Of a DNA stretch of 64,000 nt, positions 43,226 through 54,316 are shown in pieces. The notes under the pieces are model-generated. The model saw nothing but the letters and a program-made list of their open reading frames with translations, made no database searches and was not told the origin of the DNA. The translations under genes and the position numbers were made by a program. This stretch comes from Paraphysomonas bandaiensis (Eukaryota; Chrysophyceae): positions 1 through 64,000 of the forward strand of contig CBFFRP010000323.1 in assembly GCA_965644295.1 (NCBI GenBank), read 5' to 3'. Position 1 is the first letter of the stretch. Every line of letters begins with the position of its first letter.

Positions 43226-45934
43226 TCATACAAGCTCAACACCATTAGCATTAACTTGCTTTTCAGAGTTACTTTCGGAACCCTCGAGTGGCTTATAGTT
43301 ATCACTTGGAGTGTCCCGTCCCGTAGGAGGAGCTGTTTGATCATGTTTGGGTGTACTGTCTACTGGAATGATTTTAGTCCGCGCACTATTGACTTCAGGT
43401 GTCACCATACGAAAACACTTAACAAAGGGGCGTAGTACCATAATTACACACGCAAAGTATTTGTAATACGGCTCAAGTCGTCGTTTCCATACTTTTCCCG
43501 CCTCGGTGCCATTAGAAGCCCATAAGTTGCCAATGGGGGCAACAATGTAGTAAGTCACAAAGAGAGCCACGAACATTGCTATCGGAAACCTTTTTTCCGG
43601 ATGGTGACCACAAGTCTCCAAGTAAGAATCATCACTCTCAGTGCGGAAGTGAGTCAACAGGCACGTAATCCACTCAATAGCAGACTCATTGTTTTCTACT
43701 CGCTTCTCTATAAAATAGATGGGACGCATTACAAAAATCAGGACGGGAAGTACTCCGACAAACAAAAATACTCCAATGAACATTGTCCGATACGACTTCC
43801 ATAGCTTTGAGAAAGACCCTGATACTGCAAGAGACACCTTAATCGTAGTAAAGACCACAGCAGCCGTTAGAATCGTAGCTACAGAATAAATAATCACACT
43901 AGGAATGTTACGAACGTTGAATAATTCGACGATACTTTGAGAATCCCAAGAGCAGTAGAGCTGAAAGTTAGTCCTTCCCACCATATCCGCACTCTGGGGG
44001 TATAGGATTTGGAAGAGCGTTAGAAATAACATCACAGCCCCAAACCCATAGACATAGATGTAGCGATATTTCTTCACACTTTTCGCCTCAAGAATCACAC
44101 GGCACCATAATTCTGATGCCATCGCAAAGAACATGAAGTAAATAAAGTTGTCATAGAAAGCAAAATATATGGCCGAAAATGCACAGGAAAAGTCAAGTGG
44201 AGTGTCTCCAGCGTCTTCTATGGATCGGCTCTGATTGTTATCCTTGCATACAATCTCAAAGTCTTTCCTACCAGTCAAAATTAAACAGAACAGCACTGTG
44301 GTTGGCCACATAGCCCATAATATCGCAACTAGGAATGGATTTCTTTTATTCGGAGAAGTAAGAAAGTAGAGGTTATAGAGAGCCAATGAGAGTGTGACTA
44401 AGGAAAACCATTGCGTTGTGATCAGAAAATTATAGAGCATGTCAGATTCCTCATATGTGAATGCCCGGAATGGACAGGAGGACACACACCCGAAACCTAT
44501 AGTTGTTATGTTAAAAGGAATTATAAAAATGTAGTGCAAGCATACAATACAAATAATCATTGTAAAATAGAGATGTATATACACTTCATAGTAGTATCAC
44601 TACTTAATATAGTGCATAGGTTTCAAAGCAAGTGTAACATACCATGCAGCCATTGCACCCTGTTTCCGTTGGGATCATCAGGAACTACAAACGCATACGG
44701 GCATTCGGTTTTACCCTGAAAGGTAGTATTCATCATGTAATTCGGATCCGTTTCGAGTAACACTGGCCCCCATCCTAATTAAATTAATTAGATTCATATG
44801 TTGTTTTATAGTATATATTATACATTACACGTACCGAGATCAACCGCAGCAATTGTCTGTGTGTCATTCGGAAACAACGCCAAATTCCCAGCAGTGGCAG
44901 AACAATCCATTCCAAACTCAGGCACAATATCCAGGAAATCAGCACAGGTATCTAAAAACGTTGTGCATATTGATAGATGTGGAAATGAAGGGAAAACGAG
45001 TGGTCCGAATAAAAACGATAATGCGAATGACTCTTGCGGAGCTGGATACATTAATCCACAAGCCATTTTTCTAAAATCGGTTTGACAATCATCTTTCGTC
45101 ATTAAAGGGAAGTTAGATATCCATTCAATAGCACCATATTCCACCATAGACTGTGCCACATAAGGTGGCAAGTATGGTGGTAGATTGGGATCAATACTGG
45201 ATGGTGACGGCGTCGCAATGTCATCGGTCACACCTTGACAAATATTGCCAATGTATGGTTCTGCAGATTCTGCCACAAGGAGAGTATTCTATATAAAACA
45301 TATGAATTAGAATATTCATAGATAATATGTCATATCACTCTGATGATATATAATATAAAGACAAAAGAGAGTACTATCTACCTCTGTGTACGCCATGGCA
45401 TTGCATTGATCAGGGTCATTCGAAGAGTCAAACAATTCGCTTGAACAATTCATAGCAGTTCCAAGATTCTCCATCCACCCAGCACATGAAGATCCCAAAT
45501 AAGTAGTGGAGTCGCAGAGTGAACGACAAGGACGCTGGTAGGGTAGTTCATCATCGCTTTCTAGATAGTCAACAAATCACACTTCACAGGCAGTACCAGA
45601 TATAAGCATACCTGTTGATACAGTGGGCTGATAGACAACAGCACAAACGAGACGCTTCATGTCAGACTTGCAGTCTGCCCCCAGAAAGGCCCACGAAGGG
45701 CTCATCATAGATATGGCCAACGCATTCAACTCATCTGAACGTATATACACATTAGCGTATACATGAAACCATAAGAAAGCGACCTGCTGATGAGCCTTCC
45801 GGAACAAAGAAATCATAATCGACAACACCCGAGCAGAGTGTGTATGGATTATAAGCATCTGGCAGCGTCTCAGACGAGACAGTGGCGATAAACCCCACCA
45901 CAGAAGAGAAAACGAGAGAGGCGATACGAGTCAT
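43226..45934 (-). CDS. Frizzled/Smoothened-like 7TM receptor with two cysteine-rich domains (769 aa, 6 exons)
   Basis: Exons (minus): 45934-45784, 45734-45612, 45560-45382, 45288-44835, 44774-44643 and 44496-43226; the sum divides by three. A signal peptide (RIASLVFSSVVGFIATVSS) is followed by a Frizzled-type CRD (about residues 33-135): YTLCSG, GADCKSDMKRLVCAVVYQP, PYQRPCRSLCDST, SSCAGW, MNCSS. A second, more diverged CRD follows (about 160-275): GNICQG, DDCQTDFRKMACGLMYP, ICTTFLDTCADF, MDCSA. A short Cys-containing linker (FGCVSSCPF) leads into seven hydrophobic helices (about 365-690). After TM7, NLWASNGTEAGKVWKRR recalls the KTxxxW region that binds Dishevelled in animal Frizzleds. The Ser/Thr-rich tail (KHDQTAPPTGRDTPSD) may be phosphorylated. 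Amoebozoan fsl receptors show that such proteins exist without Wnt. Ligand unknown. Divergent from the CxxC gene. Confidence 0.85.
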
Positions 45935-46467
45935 TATGATGTCGGATGAAATTATGATTGCTAACGGATGACATTCTAGCTAACACAGACATGGCCCCTG
46001 CCCTGAATCTCTGCCCTTGCCTCTGCCTCTGCCTTCGGTGTCATGTGAGTGGATTGAGGGACGGATATGATACACATACATATACATACATACATACATA
46101 CATACATACATACATACGTACACACTGCTGTAGACAGACCTCTAGACATACCACTGTATACCATAGAATACAGCAGTATACCGGTAGAGAGATGGAGGGC
46201 ATCAACAGAGGTCTCTATTCAAAATACCTGGAATACTTTGGAATACCGCCTGCTCGAAATACAGTGGGAAGGAGAAGAAGAATACATACTGTATTTACAG
46301 TATACTGTGCGTTCGTTTCATTGTCTGTATGGGCATACCAGCGCAGTGTACTCCTGTACCTCTATAGCATATGCAGCCAACAGCATGCTGTGGTACACTC
46401 AGACAGAGCAGCAGTCATGATTATACTCATTCACTGAACAACAGCTAGAACACTAATTTGTATTCAT
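45935..46467. promoter_or_regulatory. Shared upstream region of the Frizzled-like (-) and CxxC (+) genes
   Basis: The 533-bp spacer has a (CATA)n run at 46073-46119 and clustered words CCACTGTATACCATAG, CAGCAGTATACCGG, TTACAGTATACTGTG, CAGTGTACTCCTGTACC and GTGGTACACTC. I infer a bidirectional promoter. Confidence 0.5.
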
Positions 46468-46782
46468 ATGGAATCTTCTGAGGCTACTTTCCAGAGACTG
46501 AAGCAAGACACAGGGATTGATTTCAATGCCCTGCGAGAGAAATACAAGAATATGCCCCGTGAGTGTGAAGAGAATAATGGACAAGACAACTCACAGGAGA
46601 GCGAAGTGAATCGAAACAGAGATGCCTTAAAACAGCTGGACAAATATAAGGTGTGTAAAACCTGTCACGGACTTGGAACAGTGACAGAGGTGTACAATCA
46701 TTTTAACATTGAAACTAACTGTCCGGATTGTGATGGCGAGTGCATCATGCATCAGGAGATCCCTACACTAAATGCCCCGTAA
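46468..46782 (+). CDS. Small CxxC zinc-binding-type protein (104 aa)
   Basis: A single-exon frame begins in good context after a divergent promoter. The N-terminal half is charged and likely helical (TFQRLKQDTGIDFNALREKY). The C-terminal half has paired cysteine motifs, CKTCHGLGTVTE and CPDCDGECI, resembling half of the DnaJ cysteine-rich CxxCxGxG zinc centre. There is no J domain. Such half-centres occur in small chaperone-related and thiol-redox proteins, but I cannot name the family. Its pairing with the Frizzled-like gene may only reflect the local head-to-head layout. Confidence 0.7.
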   Translation: MESSEATFQRLKQDTGIDFNALREKYKNMPRECEENNGQDNSQESEVNRNRDALKQLDKYKVCKTCHGLGTVTEVYNHFNIETNCPDCDGECIMHQEIPTLNAP

Positions 46783-47858
46783 TTCCGTTGGCTTAATATA
46801 GTAGTCTGTAAATAGCTAAATAGAGTTTTTTATGTCAACCCCAATGACCTGACATTCGATTCTTGCGATGAATCATTTTCAAGTATGAAAACTTAAAATT
46901 AATATTTCTTATAGAGAAAATATTCAATCCAGTTTCTGAAGAATAAATATGAGGAATTTTTTCTATACAAACTTGTTCAACGCAAATGCCACTTTTGATA
47001 TAATTAACCACACAGTGTTAGCAGGATAGACTAGACAATACGACAACACAATACCTCGACTAGTAGTTGATAAAGGAGTCAGCTTTCGCTGGTTAAAGCC
47101 TGCGATTTAGCATTACGAACTAACAGTTTAAGAAGGAGACTTTAAAGTACACAATGTGAATTCACTTTGCTGTACATAGAAAATAAATGATTGCGTATGG
47201 CTGATAATGGGCCACTTGCGAAATTCTAATCAATGAAATTTATATTGTTTCAAATCAAGAAGGCAGCAAGTCAGTTGTGCGTTCATTTAACCAACTAAAC
47301 TCCAAAAAAGTAATGAATTTTGGAGGAAGTGTGGTACTTTGTATTTATTATTACTGATATAAAACATGATTAATGAACTAAGAAAAATCTATATTAGTGG
47401 GTTTAAAACTTGATTGCTACTGATGTAAAGGATTTTGAAGTCGTGAACATGTGAGCCCTTTACAGAAATAATAACGGCTATGAATAATATCTGCACTTTA
47501 AAAGGTCCATGCAGAGTCGTGTATTGCTATTCTAATTCATTATGATCGATGTAAGCTGATATCAATTCTAATGCCTCAGAGATAGTCACCAGTACATAAC
47601 CTAAGAGTTAATAATCTCACCAGTGTAGAGCATGAGGATGACAAGCATTTGTAGCATTAGTTACAAGTTGCACTCATACAGATCTCAGATGGACCATCCC
47701 TCCTTTAATATCATCGAGTGGGATATGTCAGTGTGGTGTCCGATCAGAGTAGATTACATCTATTCACTTCTGATCACTCATGTTATCTGTTGGATAGAAC
47801 CCATACGTCTAGTATTGCAGAGCCCAGTTGTGCCCTCCGGGATAGCATCAGCTGGTCG
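46783..47858. other. Gene-free stretch
   Basis: No supportable coding region or recognised repeat. The plus frame at 47632-47862 overlaps the tail of a better minus-strand candidate and has no features. Confidence 0.5.
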
Positions 47859-48277
47859 CTAGATACGCTGGACACTTCTGTCCTTATCTTCTAGACGTGA
47901 ACCCACTGGGAGTGAAGGAGATGCTGATGTATATATTACTGTATTCTCTGTAGTCAAGGGCATGCTGTGCACCTGTCTAGCGGATATCTGTCCGGCTCCC
48001 GTAGCCGTAAACGTGAAAACTGAAAACCGTTGCAAATATCTCATCCACTCGTGCATACTAACATACGCACATCTTCATGTGATGAATACACGAGAACACC
48101 ATCCGACTCTTCCGACATGAATCGCCAGCGAATTTCATACTCTCTACACCCGCTAATAGCAACCACTGGAGTGCTTCTAAGATAATAGCATTGGAGTCCA
48201 TTCCTTACAGTTGATTCTATAGTGCTGTCTTGCTCTGTAAACTGATCTGTCTGTTCGTTTCTAATTAACGTTAGCAT
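47859..48277 (-). CDS. Possible two-exon gene, function unknown (123 aa)
   Basis: Exons 48277-48067 and 48019-47859 join across a 47-nt intron with good splice sites (GTATGT ... TTTTCAG), a size typical for this window, and frame is kept. The joined protein has an alternating beta-like stretch (YEIRWRFMSEESDGVLVYSS then LFTFTATGAG) that faintly resembles a GOLD or laminin-G-type sandwich. The start codon lies only 4 nt from the divergent start at 48282, so at least one of the two starts is doubtful, or an upstream exon is missing. Confidence 0.35.
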
Positions 48278-48281
48278 TGAG

Positions 48282-48584
48282 ATGAGTGCCAATCAAAAAG
48301 TTGTTGTACCATTAGATCCAGGTGCGTCTAAGAGGCATCTTGTAACAACTCAAAGGTCTGGGACTGTAATGCCGGCTGAGCATAAGAAAAAACACAATAA
48401 GACAAAAAAATCAATTGGCGACTTTTTTAATTGTTTCTCTTCTGCCAAAGAAAAGAATGTGAACAATGACCGGACAAAGTCAACGAATACAACTGATTTA
48501 GGGGTAGTAAAGGAAGATAAAGGCGAAGATAATGACAAACAACAGAAAACTAGCACTGTGGGTGCACGACCTCCTACTGCATAG
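48282..48584 (+). CDS. Small basic, disordered protein (100 aa), possibly an orphan N-terminal domain
   Basis: The frame is Lys/Ser/Thr-rich with one short hydrophobic-cysteine patch, KSIGDFFNCFSSAKEK. That patch recalls the N-terminal region ahead of the phosphatase domain in SCP/CTDSP small phosphatases, but no DxDx(T/V) phosphatase domain follows in the next 2.5 kb. It may be a stand-alone small protein, a truncated copy or chance. Confidence 0.4.
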   Translation: MSANQKVVVPLDPGASKRHLVTTQRSGTVMPAEHKKKHNKTKKSIGDFFNCFSSAKEKNVNNDRTKSTNTTDLGVVKEDKGEDNDKQQKTSTVGARPPTA

Positions 48585-49021
48585 TTTACTCATATGAGTT
48601 ACTAAATACTTTGTCTGGATCACAATATTCATATTATCTCCTGATTTGTCGTCTTATACTCTTTTTGTTTCCAATCAGCCATATGATATATAAGACGGAG
48701 TTGTGTTATATAGGCATTAGGTATGTTGTCTGTTGTGTGATAATAATTTATAGCTGTGTATGTCCTTCCTATAGAGACAAATATAAGTTATCATTGCATA
48801 CGCTAGGTATGTAGCAATTCAGGTGAACATATTTCTTAGCAGCGCACGAAACATTAGGCTTCAAAATATGTACTATTAGAGCAATGTAACTTAAAATTAG
48901 TACCTCTGCATTGATAATCTGATGGCTTAACGACGACAGCAACATCCTAACGTCACACTGATACTTTTATATACTCTACGCTTACGACATACACCGCTAC
49001 TACATCTACTAGCAACTTACC

Positions 49022-49483
49022 CTCGACAAAGTCGACTCCCACCGTTTCGTGGTGCTCTGGGGGATAAGTACCGGAGATATTTCTCCGGGAAGCTAACACG
49101 CATATATCATATATAGTCGGCAGGTATTGCTCTGCCCACTCATAGTCAAATGATTGTGTGGTACAAGGGACACTAAAAAGTGTCACTTGTGTAGAAGTCT
49201 TTGGGACTTCACGAACAAACAGGCATCCGGGAATGGGCCCACCTCAAGAGCATCCGGGGTATAGGGTATAGGGGTGCCTACTGGCCTACTGAAGTCAAGC
49301 ATCTGGACTACTTCACCTTAATGACAGAGAGGGGAAGTGGTTGCACCTTGGTGCTTGCGGTGACGCACAAGTAGCTTTCGTAGCGCAAAATAGTAGGATA
49401 TCAGAGATTAGCTCTAGTCAAATTGTTTCGCTACACTAGTTCTGACACTTACACGCCTATTGCTAATAAACATTCACCACTAC
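49022..49483 (+). mobile_element. Inverted-repeat-family element lacking its left terminus
   Basis: The core begins CCTCGACAAAGTCGACTCCC and runs through GGAGATATTTCTCC and GTGTCACTTGTGTAGAAGTC to a complete right end (GGTTGCACCTTGGTGCTTGC, GTAGGATATCAGAG, ACACGCCTATTGCTAATAA). A 15-bp direct repeat, CTACTAGCAACTTAC, flanks the copy near 49008 and 49480. Confidence 0.7.
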
Positions 49484-49924
49484 TAGCAACTTACACAACA
49501 CACACATAATACATTCACTGATTCACTGCTATTGGCTAATATTTTCATATTCCATAGTACTTCATATTTCATTCGGTTGTACAACTATACATACTACATA
49601 CTACATACTATATACACGTATCTACTGTGTTAACTATTACTACATACGTTTGTTATGTATAAATGAAACGGAAAACATACGACATTGAACTGTCGTACTT
49701 CAACTGCAAAAAAACACGTTATACTTTAAAATTTATAATTTATAATTTATAATTTATAGGAGTTATAGTGAATTTGTTTTCTGAGTGCGATATATATGAA
49801 GATAAAACAGGAAATTTTATTATTTTGTGTGTGTTGTTGTTCTAGCATCATTAGTTTTCAATGTAGTGAGCAGAACATTCGCCCCTAAACAATATTTAGT
49901 TTCCTAGCACTGCGTAATTACAGA

Positions 49925-50045
49925 GAATCTATGGATATAAAGGTGGGAAATATCTCCGGTACTAATCACCCAAAGAACCACAAAAAGGTGCGAGAAATAT
50001 TTCAGGTACTTATCCCTCAGACCACCACGACATTGTTGAGGGAAT
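49925..50045 (-). repeat. Small fragment of the inverted-repeat core
   Basis: Contains GGAAATATCTCCGGTACT, AACCACAAAAAGGTGCGAG and CACGACATTGTTGAGGG, matching the core module; the first motif pair is partly duplicated. Confidence 0.6.
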
Positions 50046-50119
50046 ATCAATCCTAACACTTCACAAACTATATACCTTGTATATATAATATACATATCGA
50101 CATCAGTAACTGAGTTCAC

Positions 50120-50205
50120 TATATGGTATATGGGTGTATTTTGAGATGGTATGGTGGTGTTTTTAGTGAGATGGTATAGTGGTGTATAGTGAGATGGTTA
50201 TAGTC
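50120..50205 (+). repeat. Imperfect minisatellite
   Basis: Three to four degenerate units of about 25 bp built on GAGATGGTATAGTGGTGTAT. Confidence 0.65.
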
Positions 50206-50524
50206 CATACTTGTGAACTGTATATGTAATATATATGTGTAGTCGGTGACTCTTATAGCTGTAAAACTGAAGTAATATGGAAGATTATTAGTAAAAAATA
50301 TTATAAATAATACATTTCACACTGTTATTATCTTCATAGTTAGTTATTGTGAATAGTTATACCCTTTTCCAACCATCATCAAAAATTTCACCAGGTTTTA
50401 CATCAAAAACCAGGTTTTGGTATTATTACCTCGACTTTATGGTTGCGACTGAGCTCAACTTTTCCTACTATGAGTTGACTTCAATTATTGCACACTATTA
50501 ACTCTCTTAAATTGCATAACATTG

Positions 50525-50835
50525 TCTCTTCATATTGAACTACAACCAACTCCTACGTGCGTACTTGAAGTTTGGTAAAGCCAATCGCTAGTAGTTATCC
50601 TGTATTCTATGTAGCAATTAAATACAGAATATACATGACTACACTATAGGAGTAGCTATTACAAGTATACAAAGAAACTGAAAATATAGTAGCGGTTAAA
50701 GATACGATTTGTAGATTTGTAGAACAGAATGTTGATGTCGGTGAATGACGTGGTTCCTAACTCACAGTGCTACAACATCAAAATTTCACTATATCTCCTA
50801 TAATATCAATCAGTCAATGTTGCACTAACTATAAG
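50525..50835 (+). repeat. Dispersed repeat, copy 2 (copy 1 at 6408-6660)
   Basis: It shares ordered blocks with copy 1 in the same orientation; this copy carries additional bases around TACGTGCGTACTTG and AGCGGTTAAAGATACG. Confidence 0.7.
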
Positions 50836-51172
50836 CTTAAGTTAATACTTCAAGATTGTGTGTTCTCGTCTAGAAATGTTTACCACAGTCCCTAAGTACG
50901 AAGTACATATCACGGAACTGATCAAATGAGAATTTAAGCACTAAAATAAAGTCAATACAATGTCTACGTATTATTACGACGCTATAAACCAGATGGCACC
51001 GTTCTTCAAATATATTCATATTAGCAATCTCTAGCGGCATTGAGGCCAAATGCAAAAAACTATAAAACATTGAATATTCACACTTAAACCAGTAGCAAAA
51101 ATGTGTCTCTAAGACCCAGAAGTTATCGCATATCTAGAATTATGTACGAGCCCCGCCGTTTCAGTTACTACC

Positions 51173-53768
51173 TTACTCCAGGGTTTTATACAAGTCCAAA
51201 ATGGCTTTAAACTTTTCTATTCCAGCTGGGGACAACTGTCCCCTCGTACCCTCTGCCTTGAGTGCAGCTAATTTATCCCTGAGTTTGCCCATAGTAACCC
51301 CACGAGCATCATCAAATGCCTTGCGTTTACTTTTCTTTTTCGCTGTGAGCTTGTTCTCAAGTTTAGTTCGCTCGGCAGCATGCTCAATATTTAGCTTTTC
51401 AATTTCCTCAGGCGTTCTATTCTCACCAACAGCTTGAGCCATAGACTTTGAGTGCTCATGAGCTTGATCATCTAGTTCCCGTAAGATGTCTGAAGACATC
51501 CTGTTCTCCATTAAATTGTATTCTTTTTCCATATAATCCTCCATCTTTTGCGTTATTAAAAACGAAAAGAAAATAAACTCGAAGTCAAACTTAGTTTTGT
51601 TCATAAAGGTCTCATCTTGTTGGGTGCTTTTATAAGCCCGCTGTAGTGCAAGGCGCCGCGCGAGCTTAGCCTTTGTTGACTTCTTTACTGCTTCTGATAT
51701 TTTCAATATAGCATTCGCGCCGTTTTCGGCTGGAACAGAGTTCGATGGGCCGGTCTGTACTGGGCCTCGCGAATGGAGTCGTTCGAGTGGGGCAACAGTC
51801 ATTCGAGGGGACAAACTACGTCGCCTGCATGGTTTCTGGTGTGGCTCAGCATCGCAGTCATCAATAGTGCTAGTGGCATGAGAAACCGTTCTACTGGGAG
51901 CTCTTGACGCAGCTCTCGACTCCATAGAAGCTTGCATTGCGAGCGCTCCAGGAGTGCCCCCATCCGCACATCCGATGCCAAGCCCCTCAGAAACAGACTG
52001 TCGACGTGAAGGGGTGTCGTGCGCACAGAATGAACGTGACCTGCTTCTACTACGTCTAATCTCTTGAGTCTCTGACTCCGTCACTGAAGGGGCTTTCTCA
52101 GAGGCAGATTCCATTCGTTTAGGTACATTACGATGGCCAATGTTATTCACCGAACTAACAATTTTGGCTGCACTTGAACAGTCCGTTTGAAACCTTTCGT
52201 TAAGATTTGCCCAAGATTCTGCCTCCAGATTCTCCAAGCTCTCTGCCAGGTTAAATATCTCCACTTCAAAACTGGACTGTAAACTTTTCTTGAGGGCATG
52301 CAGCTTTTCCTTGGCGGCATCAAGATTACGGTGAATCATATCGCACAACAACTTTTCCCCTGAAAAAGAGTTTCAGAACAAGTAGGAATACATGTCATTA
52401 GACTAGTCATGGCTACCTTTAGAAAATAGTGAGTCCAGAACAGAGCTAGTGATAGCGTGAGCCGCCTAAAGAGTGGATACGATACAAGAGTTACCACAAG
52501 ACACAAAAAACCAGTGTGCTATTTCATTTACCTGGTGGCACAACCCTTTAAGCCGTTCTATATCCGCCACCAGCTTCTCGCCTTCAGACGATGTAATTCC
52601 TTCAGCAATCAGACGTTGATAAGCAACGCTCTGTCGCTTGGAGTACACATAGAAGTCAGATCGGGCGGCATTAGTGGCCTATGGATGCAGGACAGGAATA
52701 AACACAAAGTTAAATACCGAAGGATTACAAATTCATTACATTAAGTGCCAATAAAATATAAATTGTTATTTCTCACGTAAGTGTTCTGTTTATGCACACA
52801 ATTAATGACTCACTATACCTGTAATCTGCTGGCACTGTCCACTACACTTTCAACGCGATGCCACCACTCCCTTACGTTGCGGCGCGCATCTTCAAATCTG
52901 TCGCCTATACCAGCATTAACATAAAAGATGACTTACCAACTACTAGCCACTACAAGTACCGCAACATCGCTCGTGGTGCAATATTACATATACACTGGTC
53001 GAATCATACCTGGAAGGAGCTCTTTCGCCCTAGACAGCCAAGTTCCTCTTTTTAGGCCTGTAGCGTTATCATCTAGTGGCAAACCTACGACACTTTTTGG
53101 AAGGCAGCCAGCAAGTAAAGTCTCCGCATTTTTATTCTCCGGAGTTCGGACCTGGAAAAATTTCATAATTCGACAAGGGATACATATACAGAGACCATCA
53201 GATACCTAGGTATAAAAAGGATAACGCTATGCAGATAGTGTATTACAAAACGAAAAAATGTACCTGAAATCTGACTTGTATAAAGATATAATCTTTATCC
53301 ATATTGTCAGGTTTGCCGAATATCTCGACATACTTCGAATACAACCCTATCGAGGCATCAGACATACATCGACAAGAACAAAGAGCATACCAGACTTAGC
53401 ACATTTCTCAAGAACAACCCGTTTAGTTTCTTCATCTAGCTGGGCAACAAACCTGAGGTTCTTATCGTCATCCTCTGGTCTGGCTATCTCTCCATGTCGC
53501 CATGAGTAGCCATTGACCACAACGAACTCCTCCGGCTTCATGAGAAGACTCGAGTCACCATCCGTCTTGATCACTTTGTGAACCTGAAACACATCACTGT
53601 GAAGTGACACACCTCTCAGTCTGTCTGCTCTCTTACCGCCTCAAAGTTATCTGTGCTGTCCTTACTCACAGATATGATCAGCCAGGAGTTCTCATCATCG
53701 GGCTGCTTAAGGAATCCAGAATCCCTCCCGAATTCACTGTCTAACGCAGTACTCCCTCCTGCCCCCAT
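51173..53768 (-). CDS. Coiled-coil protein with SR-type linker, family unknown (672 aa, 8 exons)
   Basis: Exons (minus): 53768-53637, 53583-53391, 53346-53264, 53151-53010, 52904-52819, 52678-52532, 52465-52417 and 52359-51173; the sum divides by three and each join is in frame. The N-terminal third looks globular (SWLIISVSKDSTDNF, VVVNGYSWRHGEI). The middle is helical (RRNVREWWHRVESVVDSA, GEKLVADIERLKGLC). A Ser/Arg-rich disordered stretch (RRSRSRSRSF and further RS/SR motifs) is followed by long charged coiled coils (HSKSMAQAVGENRTPEEIEK, KKKSKRKAFDDAR). No transmembrane segment or catalytic motif is seen. It could be a cytoskeletal, centrosomal or trafficking scaffold. I do not recognise the family. 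It is head-to-head with the U-box gene, 548 bp apart. Confidence 0.7.
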
Positions 53769-54316
53769 CGCTTTACACTATGTCACCCCTCCTTCGGTTC
53801 TGACCGTACATGTCTAGCGGATACTTCCATCAATTCCTCAGACTAATTTTGATGTCTGCCTCCCGCCTCTCGCCTCTCGTTATGCCTGTAGGGCACTGCT
53901 GTACTGTACTGCACTCCTCCCTCTATGTACATCTACATACAGATACATGCACTGTAGATACACACACATGTATTTGCACATCTGTAGGGCCTGTATACGA
54001 TTATATACGGTAGGATATATAGCTGGCAGTTTTACAGACCTTTGTACTGCTATATTCGTACTATTCGGCGTGTAGAGCAGTACAGGTCAGAAGGAACCGC
54101 AATGCAGGAATTTATACGTTTCTGAGTACACGTCGTATATACATGTGTATGTATTGCCCCGTATGACTGACTATACTTTGGTACACTCTGTATGCCGTAC
54201 AGGAGCACGGAGACTGTGTACTATCTATACGGTACACAGCACTGCTATAAGCAGGCAGAGATAGCGTACATATACACACCACTTTACTGCCATTGTCGTC
54301 ATATTTATCTCTTGCG
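53769..54316. promoter_or_regulatory. Shared upstream region of the coiled-coil (-) and U-box (+) genes
   Basis: Dense words: GCTGTACTGTACTGCACT, CTATGTACATCTACATACAG, CTGTATACGATTATATACGG, GAGCAGTACAGG, TTTGGTACACTCTG and ATACGGTACACAGCACTG. The U-box frame could also begin at 54293 inside this region. Confidence 0.5.

Larger units (their letters stand above)
48585..51172. other. Gene-free, repeat-rich stretch
   Basis: It contains inverted-repeat-family copies at 49022-49483 and 49925-50045, a short AATTTAT tandem at about 49727-49757, a minisatellite at 50120-50205 and the second copy of the dispersed repeat at 50525-50835. No gene was found. Confidence 0.55.
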
